This document shows, piece by piece, positions 17,451 to 27,732 of a DNA stretch of 64,000 nucleotides. Positions within the stretch are counted from its first letter, which is position 1. Each line of letters opens with the position of its first letter. The translations under genes were made by a program, and so were the position numbers. Under the pieces are notes generated by a model, which was not told the DNA's origin, did no database searches, and was given only the letters and a program-made list of their open reading frames with translations. Where the stretch lies: positions 3,410,001 through 3,474,000 of the forward strand of contig NZ_NSDJ01000001.1 in the NCBI RefSeq assembly GCF_003610915.1, in the 5' to 3' direction. Origin of the DNA: Rahnella variigena. GTDB taxonomy: Bacteria > Pseudomonadota > Gammaproteobacteria > Enterobacterales > Enterobacteriaceae.

Positions 17451-18213
17451 TAACCCGATGTCCGACAAACCTGCGCCGGAAAAGAAAACCGCTGAAGAGC
17501 GCAACGCCGAACGTATTAATGCCTTGCCGTGGCAGCCGTGGAGACCGGGCGACCTCGCAGTCCCTGTTTTCAGCAAACCTGATGAACCTTTGCTGGCTGA
17601 CGGCGAAGAGGAGCCGGACGACGGACAGCCCAAACTTCAGGTCGATCAGAATGAATTGCTGAATCTGCAACGTCGCGCTGAACAGCAGGGTTTCCAGCAG
17701 GGTCTGGAAGCCGGTCAGAAACAAGGCTATACCGCCGGTTTCCAGCAAGGTCAGGAAGCCGGACAGCAACAGGGTTTGCAGGAAGGCCAGCAACAACAGG
17801 CCGTACTGACTGAGCACTGGCAGCATATGGTGTCGGATTTCCAGCAAACGCTGGATGCACTGGACAGCGTGATCGCTTCACGTCTGATGCAGATGGCGCT
17901 GACCGCTGCCAAACAGATTATTGGTCAGGCACCGATTTGTGACGGTTCTGCCCTGCTTAATCAGATTCAACAGCTGATCCAGCAGGAGCCGATGTTTAAA
18001 GGCAAACCGCAGCTGCGTGTCAATCCGGCCGATTTCGAGCGCGTCGAGCAACAGCTTGGTGCCAGCCTGAGCATGAACGGCTGGCGTTTGCTGGCCGACA
18101 GCCAGATCCACAGCGGTGGCTGCAAAGTCAGCGCAGAAGATGGCGATATGGACGCGTCACTGGCTACCCGCTGGCATGAACTGTGCCGTCTTGCGGCACC
18201 GGGAGATCTCTGA
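17443..18213 (+). CDS. fliH: Flagellar export ATPase regulator FliH
   Basis: 256 residues from ATG 17443, overlapping fliG. FliH holds the ATPase FliI at the C ring. The N-terminus contains [11 protein letters not shown], a Trp-containing segment typical of the FliN/FlhA contact, and the centre (about residues 78-125) is a striking run of GxxxQGxxxG-type repeats ([38 protein letters not shown]), the known FliH glycine-repeat helix. The C-terminal region ([17 protein letters not shown]) matches the FliH/YscL domain. It ends with a TGATG junction to fliI. Confidence 0.95.
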   Translation: MSDNPMSDKPAPEKKTAEERNAERINALPWQPWRPGDLAVPVFSKPDEPLLADGEEEPDDGQPKLQVDQNELLNLQRRAEQQGFQQGLEAGQKQGYTAGFQQGQEAGQQQGLQEGQQQQAVLTEHWQHMVSDFQQTLDALDSVIASRLMQMALTAAKQIIGQAPICDGSALLNQIQQLIQQEPMFKGKPQLRVNPADFERVEQQLGASLSMNGWRLLADSQIHSGGCKVSAEDGDMDASLATRWHELCRLAAPGDL

Positions 18214-19577
18214 TGACCGCCCGCCTGAGCCGCCTGCTGAAAACGCTTGATGACGCGGAAAAACGCATGGCCCGCACGCCGTCGGTTCGCCGTTATGGCC
18301 GTCTGACGCGGGCAACGGGTCTGGTCCTTGAAGCCACCGGCCTGCAGTTACCTTTGGGCGCAACGTGTCTGATTGAGCGCCACGACGGGCCAGCAGTGCA
18401 GGAAGTCGAAAGTGAAGTGGTCGGCTTTAACGGACAAAGTCTGTTCCTGATGCCCCTGGAAGAAGTCGAAGGGATTTTGCCAGGTGCGCGGGTTTATGCC
18501 CGTATCGCCGCGGATGGTCAGAGCGCAGGCAAACAACTGCCGCTGGGGCCGCAGTTGCTGGGCCGCGTGCTGGATGGCAGCGCCAAACCGCTCGATAGTT
18601 TGCCGCCGCCGGATACCGGTTATCGCGCCGCTCTGATCACGCCACCGTTTAACCCGCTGCAACGTACACCGATCACCGATGTGCTGGACGTCGGCGTCCG
18701 CGCCATTAACGCCCTGCTCACCGTCGGTCGCGGTCAGCGTATGGGGCTGTTCGCCGGTTCCGGCGTCGGTAAATCCGTGCTGCTCGGCATGATGGCGCGC
18801 TACACCAAAGCCGACGTGATCGTGGTCGGGCTGATTGGCGAACGTGGCCGTGAAGTCAAAGATTTTATCGAAAACATTTTAGGTGACGAAGGTCGCGCCC
18901 GTTCGGTGGTTATCGCCGCACCGGCTGACGTTTCCCCTCTTCTGCGTATGCAGGGTGCGGCGTATGCCACGCGCATCGCCGAAGATTTCCGTGACCGCGG
19001 TCAGCATGTGTTGCTGATCATGGATTCCCTGACCCGTTATGCGATGGCGCAACGTGAAATCGCGCTGGCTATCGGTGAACCTCCGGCCACCAAAGGCTAT
19101 CCGCCTTCCGTGTTTGCCAAACTGCCTGCGCTGGTTGAACGCGCCGGTAATGGCATCAGCGGCGGTGGTTCGATCACCGCGTTTTATACCGTACTGACCG
19201 AAGGCGACGACCAGCAGGATCCGATTGCTGACTCTGCCCGCGCCATTCTTGACGGGCACATCGTGTTATCACGCCGTCTGGCGGAATCGGGACATTACCC
19301 GGCGATTGATATCGAAGCGTCTATCAGCCGTGCCATGACATCGCTGATTGATGACGCCCAGTACGGCCGTGTGCGTAATTTCAAACAACTGTTGTCCAGC
19401 TATCAGCGCAACCGCGATTTGGTTAGCGTCGGCGCTTACGCCGCAGGCAGCGATCCGATGCTTGACCGCGCGATAAAACTGTATCCGCAAATGGAGAACT
19501 TCCTCCAGCAGGACATCATGGAACGCAGTACCTACGAAGACGCCTGTCTGGAACTGAATATGTTGTTCCCGGGCTAA
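18213..19577 (+). CDS. fliI: Flagellum-specific ATP synthase FliI (export ATPase)
   Basis: 454 residues. Walker A GSGVGKS at residues 182-188 and Walker [13 protein letters not shown] are clear, as are the F1-beta-like segments [15 protein letters not shown] and [17 protein letters not shown], and the C-terminal helical domain. It energises unfolding and release of export substrates with FliH and FliJ. The start is ATG 18213, sharing one base with the fliH stop; an ATG 30 bases upstream would run through fliH and is rejected. FliJ follows after 26 bases. Confidence 0.97.
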   Translation: MTARLSRLLKTLDDAEKRMARTPSVRRYGRLTRATGLVLEATGLQLPLGATCLIERHDGPAVQEVESEVVGFNGQSLFLMPLEEVEGILPGARVYARIAADGQSAGKQLPLGPQLLGRVLDGSAKPLDSLPPPDTGYRAALITPPFNPLQRTPITDVLDVGVRAINALLTVGRGQRMGLFAGSGVGKSVLLGMMARYTKADVIVVGLIGERGREVKDFIENILGDEGRARSVVIAAPADVSPLLRMQGAAYATRIAEDFRDRGQHVLLIMDSLTRYAMAQREIALAIGEPPATKGYPPSVFAKLPALVERAGNGISGGGSITAFYTVLTEGDDQQDPIADSARAILDGHIVLSRRLAESGHYPAIDIEASISRAMTSLIDDAQYGRVRNFKQLLSSYQRNRDLVSVGAYAAGSDPMLDRAIKLYPQMENFLQQDIMERSTYEDACLELNMLFPG

Positions 19578-19603
19578 CTTTTTAACCGATAAAGGTAAAT
19601 CAG

Positions 19604-20050
19604 ATGGAAAACGCATCACCATTGATCACCCTTTGTTCTCTGGCGCAAAAAGCGCTGGATCAGGCCACCAGTCATCTGGGGCAAATCAGGCAGTCACATC
19701 ATCAGGCTCAAGAACAGCTCACCATGCTGCTCAACTATCAGCGTGAGTACCGGGAAAAGCTCAATACCACCATGACCGGCGGGATTGCGGCGAATACCTG
19801 GCAGAACTACCAGCAGTTTATCGGCACGCTGGAAGTGGCGATTGATCAGCACCGCAAACAATTACAACAGTGGGATCAGCGGCTTAACGCCGCCGTAAAC
19901 CAGTGGCAGGACAAGCAGCAACGGCTCAATGCTTACCAGACGTTGCAATCCCGCGCCAGTGAGCAACAGCGTTCTCTGGAAAACAAGCTCGATCAAAAGC
20001 AAAACGATGAGTTCGCCCAGCGCAGCGCACACAGGAAGAAACAATCATGA
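19604..20050 (+). CDS. fliJ: Flagellar export protein FliJ
   Basis: 148 residues, almost entirely coiled coil (LCSLAQKALDQATSHLGQIR, YREKLNTTMTGGI, QHRKQLQQWDQRLN, LENKLDQKQNDEFAQRSAHR). FliJ is the central stalk of the FliI ATPase hexamer and connects it to FlhA. The length equals E. coli FliJ (147). AAAGGTAAATC precedes the ATG. It overlaps fliK by four bases (ATGA). Confidence 0.95.
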   Translation: MENASPLITLCSLAQKALDQATSHLGQIRQSHHQAQEQLTMLLNYQREYREKLNTTMTGGIAANTWQNYQQFIGTLEVAIDQHRKQLQQWDQRLNAAVNQWQDKQQRLNAYQTLQSRASEQQRSLENKLDQKQNDEFAQRSAHRKKQS

Positions 20051-21429
20051 ATCTGAATATTTTGCCTGCTGCCGTGACCACGGCAAAGACCACCGCGAGC
20101 GCGGCGTCCGGCAGTTCATCATCAGCAACCGCTTCTGCGGCTGACGCATCAGCGATCAGCGATAGCACGGCGACTTCACCGGCCGATTTCGCCAGCCAGC
20201 TGGAAGCCCAGCTCGGCTCGAAACTCGACCCTAAACTGACCAGCACGTTAGCCAAACTCGGTCAGCAGATTTCAGCCAAAGGCGAAACCGTCGATAAAGC
20301 CACACTGACTCAGGCGGTGACCACCGGCGAAAACGACGGCAGTCTGATGCTTGATGAAAGTGATTTAAGCAAAATGATCGCCGCCATTCAGGTATTGCCG
20401 AATGGCAGCCTGAAAGGCAGCGACGCATCGGCGGTAAAAAACGCCGGGCTGAGCGATAAAGACAAAGACAGCAAAACTGACGATGCCAATACCTTGCCGT
20501 TGCAGGCGCTGTTCGCGCAGTTAGCCGCGCAGCAGCAACCGGCACAACAGGTGCAAACCGCCAGTGCGGTGGTAACGCAGACCCCCAGCGATGACGCCAC
20601 CAGTGCAGACAAAAAAAGCTCGCTGCTTTCCGGTCTGACCGCGTCTTCTTTACTGACCGGTGAAGGTAAAACTGCCGTCACCGATACCGATCCGAAAGCT
20701 GCCACTGCGGCGAATACGACGACCGCGTCATCACAACATGCCGCCAGTAAAGCCACGACCGCAAATACACCTGATTTCAGCAGTGCGCTGGCTTCAATGA
20801 GCGCCGCCAGCGGCAATGCCGCAGCGTTACAGCAGAACGACAGCAGCACGCTGGATAACAGCATGCAGTCACTGAATCAGCTGAACACCGCGGCGGTTGC
20901 CGTTTCTTCTGCGCCGGTTTCCACCACGCCGACCACCACCACCGCGGTTACCGCCCCGTCTACCCCGCTGCTCAACGCACAGCTCGGTACGCCTGAATGG
21001 CAGCAGCAGCTCGGTCAGCAGGTGATGATGTTTAACCGTCAGGGACAACAAACCGCAGAACTTCGTCTGCATCCTGAAGATTTGGGTTCGATACAAATCA
21101 GCATGAAGATTGAAAACAATCAGGCGCAGCTGCACTTTGTCTCCGGCCACAGCGGCGTGCGCTCTGCCATAGAAGCCGCGTTACCGGATCTGAAAACAGC
21201 ACTGGCCGACAACGGCATCAGCCTCGGTCAGAGCAGCGTCGGCAGCGACAGTTCGCAGTGGCAACAGGCGCAGCAGCAAAGCGGTCAGTCCGGTTCACAA
21301 CAGGGGAATGCGGCCAGCTGGGCAGCATTTAATGGCGGCAGCACGACATCTGCCAGCGATGCCCTGCCGGTTCCGGCGTCTATCGCCCAGCGGATCGGCG
21401 GCAACAATAGCGTGGATATCTTCGCATAA
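20047..21429 (+). CDS. fliK: Flagellar hook-length control protein FliK
   Basis: 460 residues. The N-terminal two thirds are low complexity, rich in Ala, Ser, Thr and Asp, as expected for the molecular ruler; the conserved C-terminal specificity-switch domain lies at about residues 315-400 (WQQQLGQQVMMFNRQGQQTA, ELRLHPEDLGSIQISMKIEN, FVSGHSGVRSAIEAALPDLK). FliK measures the hook and switches FlhB from rod/hook to filament substrates. E. coli FliK is 375 residues; this one is longer through the ruler region. It starts in an ATGA overlap with fliJ. Confidence 0.95.
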   Translation: MNLNILPAAVTTAKTTASAASGSSSSATASAADASAISDSTATSPADFASQLEAQLGSKLDPKLTSTLAKLGQQISAKGETVDKATLTQAVTTGENDGSLMLDESDLSKMIAAIQVLPNGSLKGSDASAVKNAGLSDKDKDSKTDDANTLPLQALFAQLAAQQQPAQQVQTASAVVTQTPSDDATSADKKSSLLSGLTASSLLTGEGKTAVTDTDPKAATAANTTTASSQHAASKATTANTPDFSSALASMSAASGNAAALQQNDSSTLDNSMQSLNQLNTAAVAVSSAPVSTTPTTTTAVTAPSTPLLNAQLGTPEWQQQLGQQVMMFNRQGQQTAELRLHPEDLGSIQISMKIENNQAQLHFVSGHSGVRSAIEAALPDLKTALADNGISLGQSSVGSDSSQWQQAQQQSGQSGSQQGNAASWAAFNGGSTTSASDALPVPASIAQRIGGNNSVDIFA

Positions 21430-21614
21430 TCGTTACCTGATGTTTCAGCCCTGCCTGTGCGACCTTAATTCAAACGGCAGAGCTGACCTTATTTTTCCCG
21501 CCTATTCTGACTATTGAACAACAGGATAAGCGGGATAATCATTGTCAGAATTGACTCAGCAGCTTCGCGGTTCCCTCGCAACTCTGCTCATACTTACAGG
21601 AAATCGCCCCATCC

Positions 21615-22112
21615 ATGTCTGACTCTGCTCTCTCGGCGTCGCGTAAGAAAAAGCGCCCGTTAATGATGATTCTGCTGTTACTGATTGCCATCGGAGCCTG
21701 TGGTGCAGCCGGTTACGCCTGGTGGATGTTGCATAAACAGCCCGTAACTGCAGCGCAGGCTGCGGAAGCGAAGAAGAATGAACCGCCTGCGGCCCCTATT
21801 TTCCTGGCGCTCGACACCTTCACCGTTAACCTGCAAACGCCGGATAACGACCCGGATCGCGTGCTGTATATCGGCCTGACCCTGCGTCTGCCGGATGAAA
21901 AGAACCGCGCTACGCTTAATGAATATCTGCCTGAAGTCCGCAGCCGCCTGTTGTTGCTTCTGTCACGTCAGAAAACGTCTGATTTAGTCAGCGAAGCCGG
22001 TAAACAACAGCTGGTTCAGGACATCAAACAGGTTCTGGATGCGCCACTGGTCAAAGGTCAGCCCCCTCAGGTGATCAACGACGTGCTTTTCACTGCTTTC
22101 ATACTGCGATAA
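21615..22112 (+). CDS. fliL: Flagellar basal body protein FliL
   Basis: 165 residues with one N-terminal transmembrane helix (about residues 16-36, [20 protein letters not shown]) and a periplasmic domain ([57 protein letters not shown]) typical of FliL, which forms a ring around the stator units and supports torque or swarming. It is separated from fliK by 185 bases, the largest gap in the operon apart from fliP-fliQ, so a secondary promoter is possible. FliM starts 8 bases later. Confidence 0.95.
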   Translation: MSDSALSASRKKKRPLMMILLLLIAIGACGAAGYAWWMLHKQPVTAAQAAEAKKNEPPAAPIFLALDTFTVNLQTPDNDPDRVLYIGLTLRLPDEKNRATLNEYLPEVRSRLLLLLSRQKTSDLVSEAGKQQLVQDIKQVLDAPLVKGQPPQVINDVLFTAFILR

Positions 22113-22119
22113 ACAAATT

Positions 22120-23136
22120 ATGGGCGACAGCATTCTTTCACAGGCCGAGATCGACGCGCTGCTCAATGGTGACAGTGACAGCGCACCCGATAATACGGCA
22201 ACCGCACAGGCCGCCGCGTCTGATGACGGTGTAAAACCTTTTGACCCCACGACGCAACGCCGCGTTGTTCGTGAGCGGTTGCAGGCGCTGGAAATCATTA
22301 ACGAGCGATTTGCCCGTCATTTCCGTATGGGGCTGTTTAACCTTTTACGCCGTAGCCCGGACATCACCGTAGGGCCGATCAAAATCCAGCCTTACCACGA
22401 GTTTGCACGCAACCTGCCGGTACCGACTAACCTCAACCTGATCCACCTGAAACCCTTACGTGGCACCGCTCTGTTTGTGTTTGCGCCAAGCCTGGTGTTT
22501 ATCGCGGTGGATAACCTGTTCGGTGGCGATGGCCGTTTTCCGACCAAAGTCGAAGGGCGCGAGTTCACCCACACCGAACAGCGGGTCATCAAACGCATGC
22601 TCACACTGGCACTCGATGCCTACGAAGATGCCTGGAGCGGCGTTTACAAGCTGAGCGTGGAATATGTCCGTGCGGAATTGCAGATCAAATTCACCAACAT
22701 CACCTCTTCCCCGAACGATATCGTGGTGACCACGCCGTTCCACGTGGAGATCGGTGCGCTGAGCGGTGATTTCAACATCTGTATTCCGTTCAGCATGATC
22801 GAACCTTTGCGTGAGTTACTGACCAATCCGCCGGTCGAAAACTCACGTAATGAAGAAAGTCAGTGGCGCGAAAATCTGGTCACTCAGGTTCAGCAGTCCG
22901 AGCTGGAACTGGTGGCGAATTTCGTCGAAATTCCGCTGCGCCTGTCGCAGATCCTCAAGCTTCAACCGGGCGATGTTCTGCCGATTGAAAAACCGGATCG
23001 TCTGATTGCCCATGTCGATGGTGTGCCCGTGCTGACCAGCCAATATGGCACTTTAAACGAACAATACGCCCTGCGCGTTGAACATTTGATCAACCCAATT
23101 TTAAATTCTCTAGATGAGGAACAGCCCCATGAGTGA
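22120..23136 (+). CDS. fliM: Flagellar motor switch protein FliM
   Basis: 338 residues. The extreme N-terminus MGDSILSQAEIDALLNGDSD is the CheY-P binding peptide; the middle domain contains the GGxG-type segment (LVFIAVDNLFGGDGRFPTKV) and the C-terminal SpoA domain (LRLSQILKLQPGDVLPIEKP) joins FliN in the C ring. Length matches E. coli FliM (334). It overlaps fliN by 8 bases. Confidence 0.97.
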   Translation: MGDSILSQAEIDALLNGDSDSAPDNTATAQAAASDDGVKPFDPTTQRRVVRERLQALEIINERFARHFRMGLFNLLRRSPDITVGPIKIQPYHEFARNLPVPTNLNLIHLKPLRGTALFVFAPSLVFIAVDNLFGGDGRFPTKVEGREFTHTEQRVIKRMLTLALDAYEDAWSGVYKLSVEYVRAELQIKFTNITSSPNDIVVTTPFHVEIGALSGDFNICIPFSMIEPLRELLTNPPVENSRNEESQWRENLVTQVQQSELELVANFVEIPLRLSQILKLQPGDVLPIEKPDRLIAHVDGVPVLTSQYGTLNEQYALRVEHLINPILNSLDEEQPHE

Positions 23137-23545
23137 CACCAATAAACCGTCTGACGCCGGATCGGATAACGTTGACGATTTATGGGCTGATGCGTTTAAC
23201 GAACAACAGTCTGCGGGCGGCGCGAAAGCGTCAACTGACGGTGTTTTCGCCGCGCTGGGTGCCCAGGACGGAACCGGCAGTTTGCAAGATATCGACATGA
23301 TCCTCGATATTCCGGTGAAACTGACCGTGGAACTAGGTCGCACCAAAATGACCATCAAAGAACTGCTGCGACTTTCGCAGGGTTCGGTGGTTGCACTCGA
23401 CGGTCTTGCCGGGGAGCCGCTGGATATCCTGATCAACGGCTATCTGATTGCCCAGGGTGAAGTGGTTGTCGTCGCCGATAAATACGGCGTGCGCATCACC
23501 GACATCATCACGCCATCCGAACGTATGCGTCGTCTGAGCCGCTGA
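23129..23545 (+). CDS. fliN: Flagellar motor switch protein FliN
   Basis: 138 residues. The C-terminal SpoA domain is clear (DIPVKLTVELGRTKMTIKEL, LSQGSVVALDGLAGEPLDIL, GYLIAQGEVVVVADKYGVRI) and the acidic N-terminus (NVDDLWADAFNEQQ) is typical. FliN forms the lower C ring and docks FliH. Start ATG 23129 lies in the fliM 3' end; five extra in-frame codons upstream are less likely. TGATG junction with fliO. Confidence 0.97.
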   Translation: MSDTNKPSDAGSDNVDDLWADAFNEQQSAGGAKASTDGVFAALGAQDGTGSLQDIDMILDIPVKLTVELGRTKMTIKELLRLSQGSVVALDGLAGEPLDILINGYLIAQGEVVVVADKYGVRITDIITPSERMRRLSR

Positions 23546-23982
23546 TGAGCCAGAATACCGCGACGGATTCTCCGTACATTTCCGGCCCGGTAAACCATGC
23601 CACCACGCAGGCAACGCCTCAGGCAATGCCCGCCGGTTCGGTGCTGACGCAGGTCAGTTCCGTGCTTGGCGGCATTCTGTTGCTGATCTTGTTTATCGGC
23701 TGGGTGGTGAAGCGCGCCGGTTTCGCGCCGCAGTCTAAAAATAACAAGCTGCTGAAAGTGACTGCCAGCGTACAGGTCGGACGCAGTGAGAAAGTGGTGA
23801 TTGTTGAAGTCGATAACACCTGGCTGGTGCTGGGCGTGACCGCGCAAAACATCACCCCGCTGCATACCCTGAGCGCGCCGCCGGTTGAACAGATGCCGGA
23901 TTCAAGTCATCCCAATAACGCGCCCGCTGATTTCCGTCAGCTGATGCAGAAAATGTTGAAACGTCCGGGAAAGCAGGCATGA
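23545..23982 (+). CDS. fliO: Flagellar export gate assembly protein FliO
   Basis: 145 residues with a single membrane helix near residues 36-53 ([20 protein letters not shown]) and the FliO domain ([37 protein letters not shown]). FliO is a transient scaffold for FliP ring formation. It shares one base with fliN and four with fliP, so the three are tightly coupled. Confidence 0.93.
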   Translation: MSQNTATDSPYISGPVNHATTQATPQAMPAGSVLTQVSSVLGGILLLILFIGWVVKRAGFAPQSKNNKLLKVTASVQVGRSEKVVIVEVDNTWLVLGVTAQNITPLHTLSAPPVEQMPDSSHPNNAPADFRQLMQKMLKRPGKQA

Positions 23983-24743
23983 CTCTGTCCGTCGTGAAGA
24001 AAATAATGAAATCCCCCCTTACCTTTTGCCTGCCGCTGCTGCTGTTAATCAGCCCGTCGGCGTTCGCGCAACTGCCGGGGATCATCAGCCAGCAGATGTC
24101 CAACGGCGCACAAAACTGGTCACTGCCGATCCAGACGCTGGTGTTTATCACCACGCTGACGCTGTTACCGGCAATGCTGCTGATGTGCACCAGTTTCACC
24201 CGCATCATTATCGTGCTCGGCCTGCTGCGAAATGCGCTGGGTACGCCATCTGCGCCGCCAAACCAGGTATTGCTGGGGCTGGGTTTGTTTCTGACCTTTT
24301 TCGTCATGGCGCCGGTATTCGACAAAATTTACAGCGATGCCTATCAGCCGTTTACTGAAAACAAAATCACCATGCAGGAAGCAATGGACAAAGGCGCTCA
24401 GCCTTTACGCCAGTTTATGCTGCGCCAGACCCGTGAAAGCGACCTTGCGCTGTATGCGCGACTGGCGAACATCCCTCCGCTGGCGGGCCCGGAAGCGGTG
24501 CCGATGCGTATTTTGCTGCCGGCCTACGTGACCAGCGAACTGAAAACGGCGTTCCAGATTGGCTTCACCGTATTCATTCCGTTCATGATTATCGACCTGG
24601 TGGTCGCCAGCGTACTGATGGCCCTCGGGATGATGATGGTGCCACCTGCCACCATCTCGCTGCCGTTCAAGCTGATGCTGTTCGTCCTGGTCGATGGCTG
24701 GCAACTGTTACTCGGTTCCCTGGCGCAGAGTTTTTACAGTTAA
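23979..24743 (+). CDS. fliP: Flagellar export gate protein FliP
   Basis: 254 residues. An N-terminal signal sequence ([20 protein letters not shown]) is followed by [12 protein letters not shown] and the hallmark membrane segments: [77 protein letters not shown] and [20 protein letters not shown]. Five FliP subunits build the core of the export gate with FliQ and FliR. The start ATG lies in an ATGA overlap with fliO; a second ATG ten codons on could give the usual 245-residue length. A terminator-like hairpin follows. Confidence 0.96.
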   Translation: MTLSVVKKIMKSPLTFCLPLLLLISPSAFAQLPGIISQQMSNGAQNWSLPIQTLVFITTLTLLPAMLLMCTSFTRIIIVLGLLRNALGTPSAPPNQVLLGLGLFLTFFVMAPVFDKIYSDAYQPFTENKITMQEAMDKGAQPLRQFMLRQTRESDLALYARLANIPPLAGPEAVPMRILLPAYVTSELKTAFQIGFTVFIPFMIIDLVVASVLMALGMMMVPPATISLPFKLMLFVLVDGWQLLLGSLAQSFYS

Positions 24744-24746
24744 TTC

Positions 24747-24775
24747 AAAACGCCAAACTTAATGGGCGTTTTTTG
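24747..24775 (+). terminator. Terminator-like hairpin inside the operon, after fliP
   Basis: AAAACGCC (24747-24754) pairs with GGCGTTTT (24765-24772), followed by TT. A hairpin with a U tract between fliP and fliQ should cause partial termination of the long operon transcript. Loop AAACTTAATG. Confidence 0.7.
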
Positions 24776-24883
24776 CTCCTCCCCCTGCGAAGGGGGAGGC
24801 CGGGAGGGGGTTTTACAGGCAACTTCAAATTCTGAGCTGCTATTCATACCCCACCCCAACCCTCCCCTTCGCAGGGGAGGGAG
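24776..24883. repeat. Pair of GC-rich inverted repeats between fliP and fliQ
   Basis: Left arm 24776-24813 contains CTCCCCCTGCGAAGGGGGAG; right arm 24846-24882 read in reverse has the same core, TCCCCTGCGAAGGGGAGGGT, followed by TGGGGTGGGG. Each arm is itself a hairpin around TGCGA, and the two arms can also pair with each other, giving a cruciform-like element of about 105 bases. It looks like a dispersed intergenic palindrome. Confidence 0.8.
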
Positions 24884-24913
24884 TCGCCCGTCTTCTTTTG
24901 TGAGAATTGAGTA

Positions 24914-25183
24914 ATGACTCCTGAATCGGTAATGGCACTGGGTAACGAGGCGATGAAAGTGGCATTAGCCGTTGCTGCGCCTTTGTTGCTGGCCGCGCTG
25001 GTCACCGGGCTTATCGTCAGCCTGTTGCAGGCGGCGACACAGATCAACGAACAAACGCTGTCATTCATCCCTAAGATCCTGGCCGTGGTAGCGACTATCG
25101 TTATCGCCGGTCCGTGGATGCTAAATCTGCTGCTTGATTACATGCGCACGTTGTTTTCCAACCTGCCGTACATCATCGGGTAA
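24914..25183 (+). CDS. fliQ: Flagellar export gate protein FliQ
   Basis: 89 residues, two long membrane helices (VALAVAAPLLLAALVTGLIV and ILAVVATIVIAGPWMLNLLL) separated by the conserved LLQAATQINEQTLSFIPK. It is part of the FliPQR gate (four copies). Normal length. Unusually for an enterobacterial operon, it is separated from fliP by 170 bases of repeat and a terminator-like hairpin; fliR follows after only 3 bases. Confidence 0.96.
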   Translation: MTPESVMALGNEAMKVALAVAAPLLLAALVTGLIVSLLQAATQINEQTLSFIPKILAVVATIVIAGPWMLNLLLDYMRTLFSNLPYIIG

Positions 25184-25186
25184 TCT

Positions 25187-25972
25187 ATGGTTTCCTTCGA
25201 CAGCACCCAGCTCGCCGGATGGCTGAGCATGTATTTCTGGCCTCTGCTGCGAATTCTGGCGCTGATCAGCACTGCGCCGATCACCAGTGAAAAGTCAGTC
25301 CCTAACCGGGTGAAACTCGGTCTGGGGATGATGATTACCTTCCTGATTGCCCCCTCTCTGCCACCGGTGGACACGCCGATTTTCTCCACCCCCGCGCTGT
25401 GGCTGGCGATGCAGCAAATCATGATTGGCACCGCGTTAGGCATCACCATGCAACTGGCGTTTGCGGCGATTCGTATGGCGGGTGAGATTATGGGTTTGCA
25501 GATGGGGATTTCTTTTGCCACGTTTTATGACCCGAGCAATCGCCTGAACACTCCGCTGCTGGCGCAGTTTTTAAACCTGCTGGCGGTGCTGTTGTTCCTG
25601 ACGTTTAACGCGCATCTGTGGCTGATTTCCCTGCTGGCTGACAGCTTCCACACCCTGCCTATCAGCCATAATCCGGTCAATGCCGAAGGGTTTATGGCGG
25701 TCGCCAAAGCGGGCAGTATCGTGTTCAGCGGCGGAATGATGCTGGCATTACCGATTGTGACATTGCTGCTGACGCTGAACATGGCGCTCGGCCTGTTAAA
25801 CCGTGTTACGCCACAGCTTTCCGTTTTCGTTATCGGTTTCCCGCTGACGCTCAGCATCGGTATTCTGGCGATAGGCCTGATGATGCCGATGCTCGCCCCG
25901 TTCAGCGAGCATCTGTTCAGTGAGATCCTGGATAAGATCGTGCTGATCATGAATCAGCTGGCGATGGATTAA
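25187..25972 (+). CDS. fliR: Flagellar export gate protein FliR
   Basis: 261 residues, all-membrane protein and last gene of the fliF-R operon. Family segments: [60 protein letters not shown] (the GLQMGISFA motif), [20 protein letters not shown] and [16 protein letters not shown]. FliR caps the FliP5-FliQ4 helix of the gate. The 3' end comes within 6 bases of the convergent rlmC gene, with no visible terminator between them. Confidence 0.96.
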   Translation: MVSFDSTQLAGWLSMYFWPLLRILALISTAPITSEKSVPNRVKLGLGMMITFLIAPSLPPVDTPIFSTPALWLAMQQIMIGTALGITMQLAFAAIRMAGEIMGLQMGISFATFYDPSNRLNTPLLAQFLNLLAVLLFLTFNAHLWLISLLADSFHTLPISHNPVNAEGFMAVAKAGSIVFSGGMMLALPIVTLLLTLNMALGLLNRVTPQLSVFVIGFPLTLSIGILAIGLMMPMLAPFSEHLFSEILDKIVLIMNQLAMD

Positions 25973-25977
25973 GTAAC

Positions 25978-27108
25978 TTAACGCCGTGTCAGCAGCGCCA
26001 TCACTTCGTAATGCGCGGTATGCGGGAACATGTCGAAAAGCTGGACACGCAGAATGTGATAATCCGGCAGTAGCGCCAGATCCTGCGCCATGGTTTTAGC
26101 GTTACAGCTTGAATAGAGAATGGTGTCGGGCGCCATGTGGCTCAGGTACTCACACAACGCTTTGCCGATGCCGCGACGTGGCGGATTCACCAGCACCAGA
26201 TCCGGCACCTCGCCTTTGCCGGTCGCGAAACCGGTCGAATCCAGCGCCTGAAACTCGACGTTTTGCAACCCCAGACGCGCCGCCGATTCTTTTGCACAGG
26301 AAATAGCTTCCGCGCTGATTTCGATACCGGTCAGTTTCATCTGCGGCGTTGCACAGTGCAGACCAAAACCGCCGACGCCGCAGAACAAATCCCACATGCT
26401 TTGAATATCACCCCGCGCCCTCACCCAGTCACGCGCCGTAGCGTAGAGTTTTTCAGCCACCACCGGGTTGGTCTGGAAGAAACTCTGCGGACGGATAAAC
26501 AGCGGCACATGGTTAAAGTCTTCTTCCAGACGCTGCACGTCCGTCAGCGGGATTTCGGTATCGCCTTCGAGGATCGCCATATGTACCGGCTGTATATTGG
26601 CGGAAATCACCCTGAGCTGCGGCAACTGTTGTTGCAACCACGGCAGCGCGGCGCGCAGTTGCGCCAGTTTTGTTTCCGAACGCAATACGAAACGCAGCAT
26701 CATGCCGCCGTCTTTCTGGCTTTCAGTCAGTAACAGGAATTTCAGCTCACCGCGTTTTCGCGCCACGTTATAAGGCGTCAGTCCGGCGCGGGCGATAAAG
26801 GTTTTCAGGACTGAAAATACTGCGGGGAAACTGGCCGGATAAAGAGGACATTCACACAAATCGACCGGCGTGCCGTCGCGGTGCAACATCCCAAGTAAAG
26901 GACGCTCCACGCTGCCGCTGACCACCATTTTGGCTTTATTGCGAAAGGCACTTTCCGCGCCGGTGACCGGTTCACACCATTCACCCACCGGCAAATCTGA
27001 CAGCAAATCACTGAGATCCTGCTGCTTGTCGGCTAACTGTTGTGAATAAGGTTTGTCGAGCCACTGGCAGGAACGGCAGGTTCCTGCGGTGTAAAGTGCG
27101 CAATGCAT
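25978..27108 (-). CDS. rlmC: 23S rRNA (uracil-747-C5)-methyltransferase RlmC
   Basis: 376 residues. It makes m5U747 in 23S rRNA using SAM. An N-terminal iron-sulfur ligand set is visible ([16 protein letters not shown] with three Cys, and the fourth in VDLCECPLY). The methyltransferase domain has the SAM motif [16 protein letters not shown], the NPPRRG motif and the catalytic nucleophile cysteine in [15 protein letters not shown]. Length is the same as E. coli RlmC (375). It is transcribed toward fliR. Confidence 0.96.
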   Translation of the reverse strand: MHCALYTAGTCRSCQWLDKPYSQQLADKQQDLSDLLSDLPVGEWCEPVTGAESAFRNKAKMVVSGSVERPLLGMLHRDGTPVDLCECPLYPASFPAVFSVLKTFIARAGLTPYNVARKRGELKFLLLTESQKDGGMMLRFVLRSETKLAQLRAALPWLQQQLPQLRVISANIQPVHMAILEGDTEIPLTDVQRLEEDFNHVPLFIRPQSFFQTNPVVAEKLYATARDWVRARGDIQSMWDLFCGVGGFGLHCATPQMKLTGIEISAEAISCAKESAARLGLQNVEFQALDSTGFATGKGEVPDLVLVNPPRRGIGKALCEYLSHMAPDTILYSSCNAKTMAQDLALLPDYHILRVQLFDMFPHTAHYEVMALLTRR

Positions 27109-27179
27109 GAAAAAGTCCGGTAAGAGAATGCGGAAAAAACTGGCGCGCAGTTTACCACTGCGCGACGGGAAAGGCTCAC

Positions 27180-27686
27180 TTACGCTTTGGCTATTTGTGA
27201 CGGGCTGCTTTTTTCGTTCGACTTTTTACGCGAGAAGTATCTGCGACTGCTGGCAGGCGCATACAACAGGAAAAGCACCACCATATCGGGTATTTTTTGC
27301 ATCAGCAGCGCATAGAGAAATTCGCCCTGAGTTTCGACGTTAAAGCGAAAGATACGCGGCCCGAACCAGTCGAATGAGGCCAGCAGCATGTATCCGACCA
27401 CAATCACCTGACAACCGATAAATGCCCGGCGCCCCCAGCGACGGCCGCGCATCATGGCATAGGCAGCACGGCATTCGACCAGAACAATCAGCAAGCTGGC
27501 CAGCATGATGAAACAGTTCAGCCAGGACTCTGCACTGACTTCGATAAAACTCATCAGCCCTGAAAAGCCCATGGCATCGAACAGTAAAATGAATTCGAGT
27601 AAGCGCGTCGCGACAATTGCCGACGCACCTATCATCACGGGAACAGGGATAAATGCCAGTTTCATAAATCCGTTTGGGCTCTCCAT
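27180..27686 (-). CDS. ybjO: Inner membrane protein YbjO
   Basis: 168 residues, DUF2593 family. Three or four membrane helices are seen ([80 protein letters not shown]) and a lysine/serine-rich C-terminus. The segments KGRRWARR-like ([13 protein letters not shown]) and LMQKIPDM match E. coli YbjO, and the position between rlmC and potI is the same as in E. coli. Function unknown. A perfect hairpin sits between potI and the ybjO start. Confidence 0.88.
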   Translation of the reverse strand: MESPNGFMKLAFIPVPVMIGASAIVATRLLEFILLFDAMGFSGLMSFIEVSAESWLNCFIMLASLLIVLVECRAAYAMMRGRRWGRRAFIGCQVIVVGYMLLASFDWFGPRIFRFNVETQGEFLYALLMQKIPDMVVLFLLYAPASSRRYFSRKKSNEKSSPSQIAKA

Positions 27687-27691
27687 TTACG

Positions 27692-27718
27692 TTCAGGGCG
27701 GAATACATCCGCCCTGAA
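27692..27718 (-). terminator. Strong hairpin between potI and ybjO
   Basis: TTCAGGGCGGA (27692-27702) pairs perfectly with TCCGCCCTGAA (27708-27718), loop ATACA. It lies just after the potI stop and just before the ybjO start. The minus-strand tail is not T-rich, so it may be an attenuator, or an mRNA-stabilising 3' end of potFGHI, rather than a full terminator. Confidence 0.6.
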
Positions 27719-27732
27719 AATTATCTTAAAAT

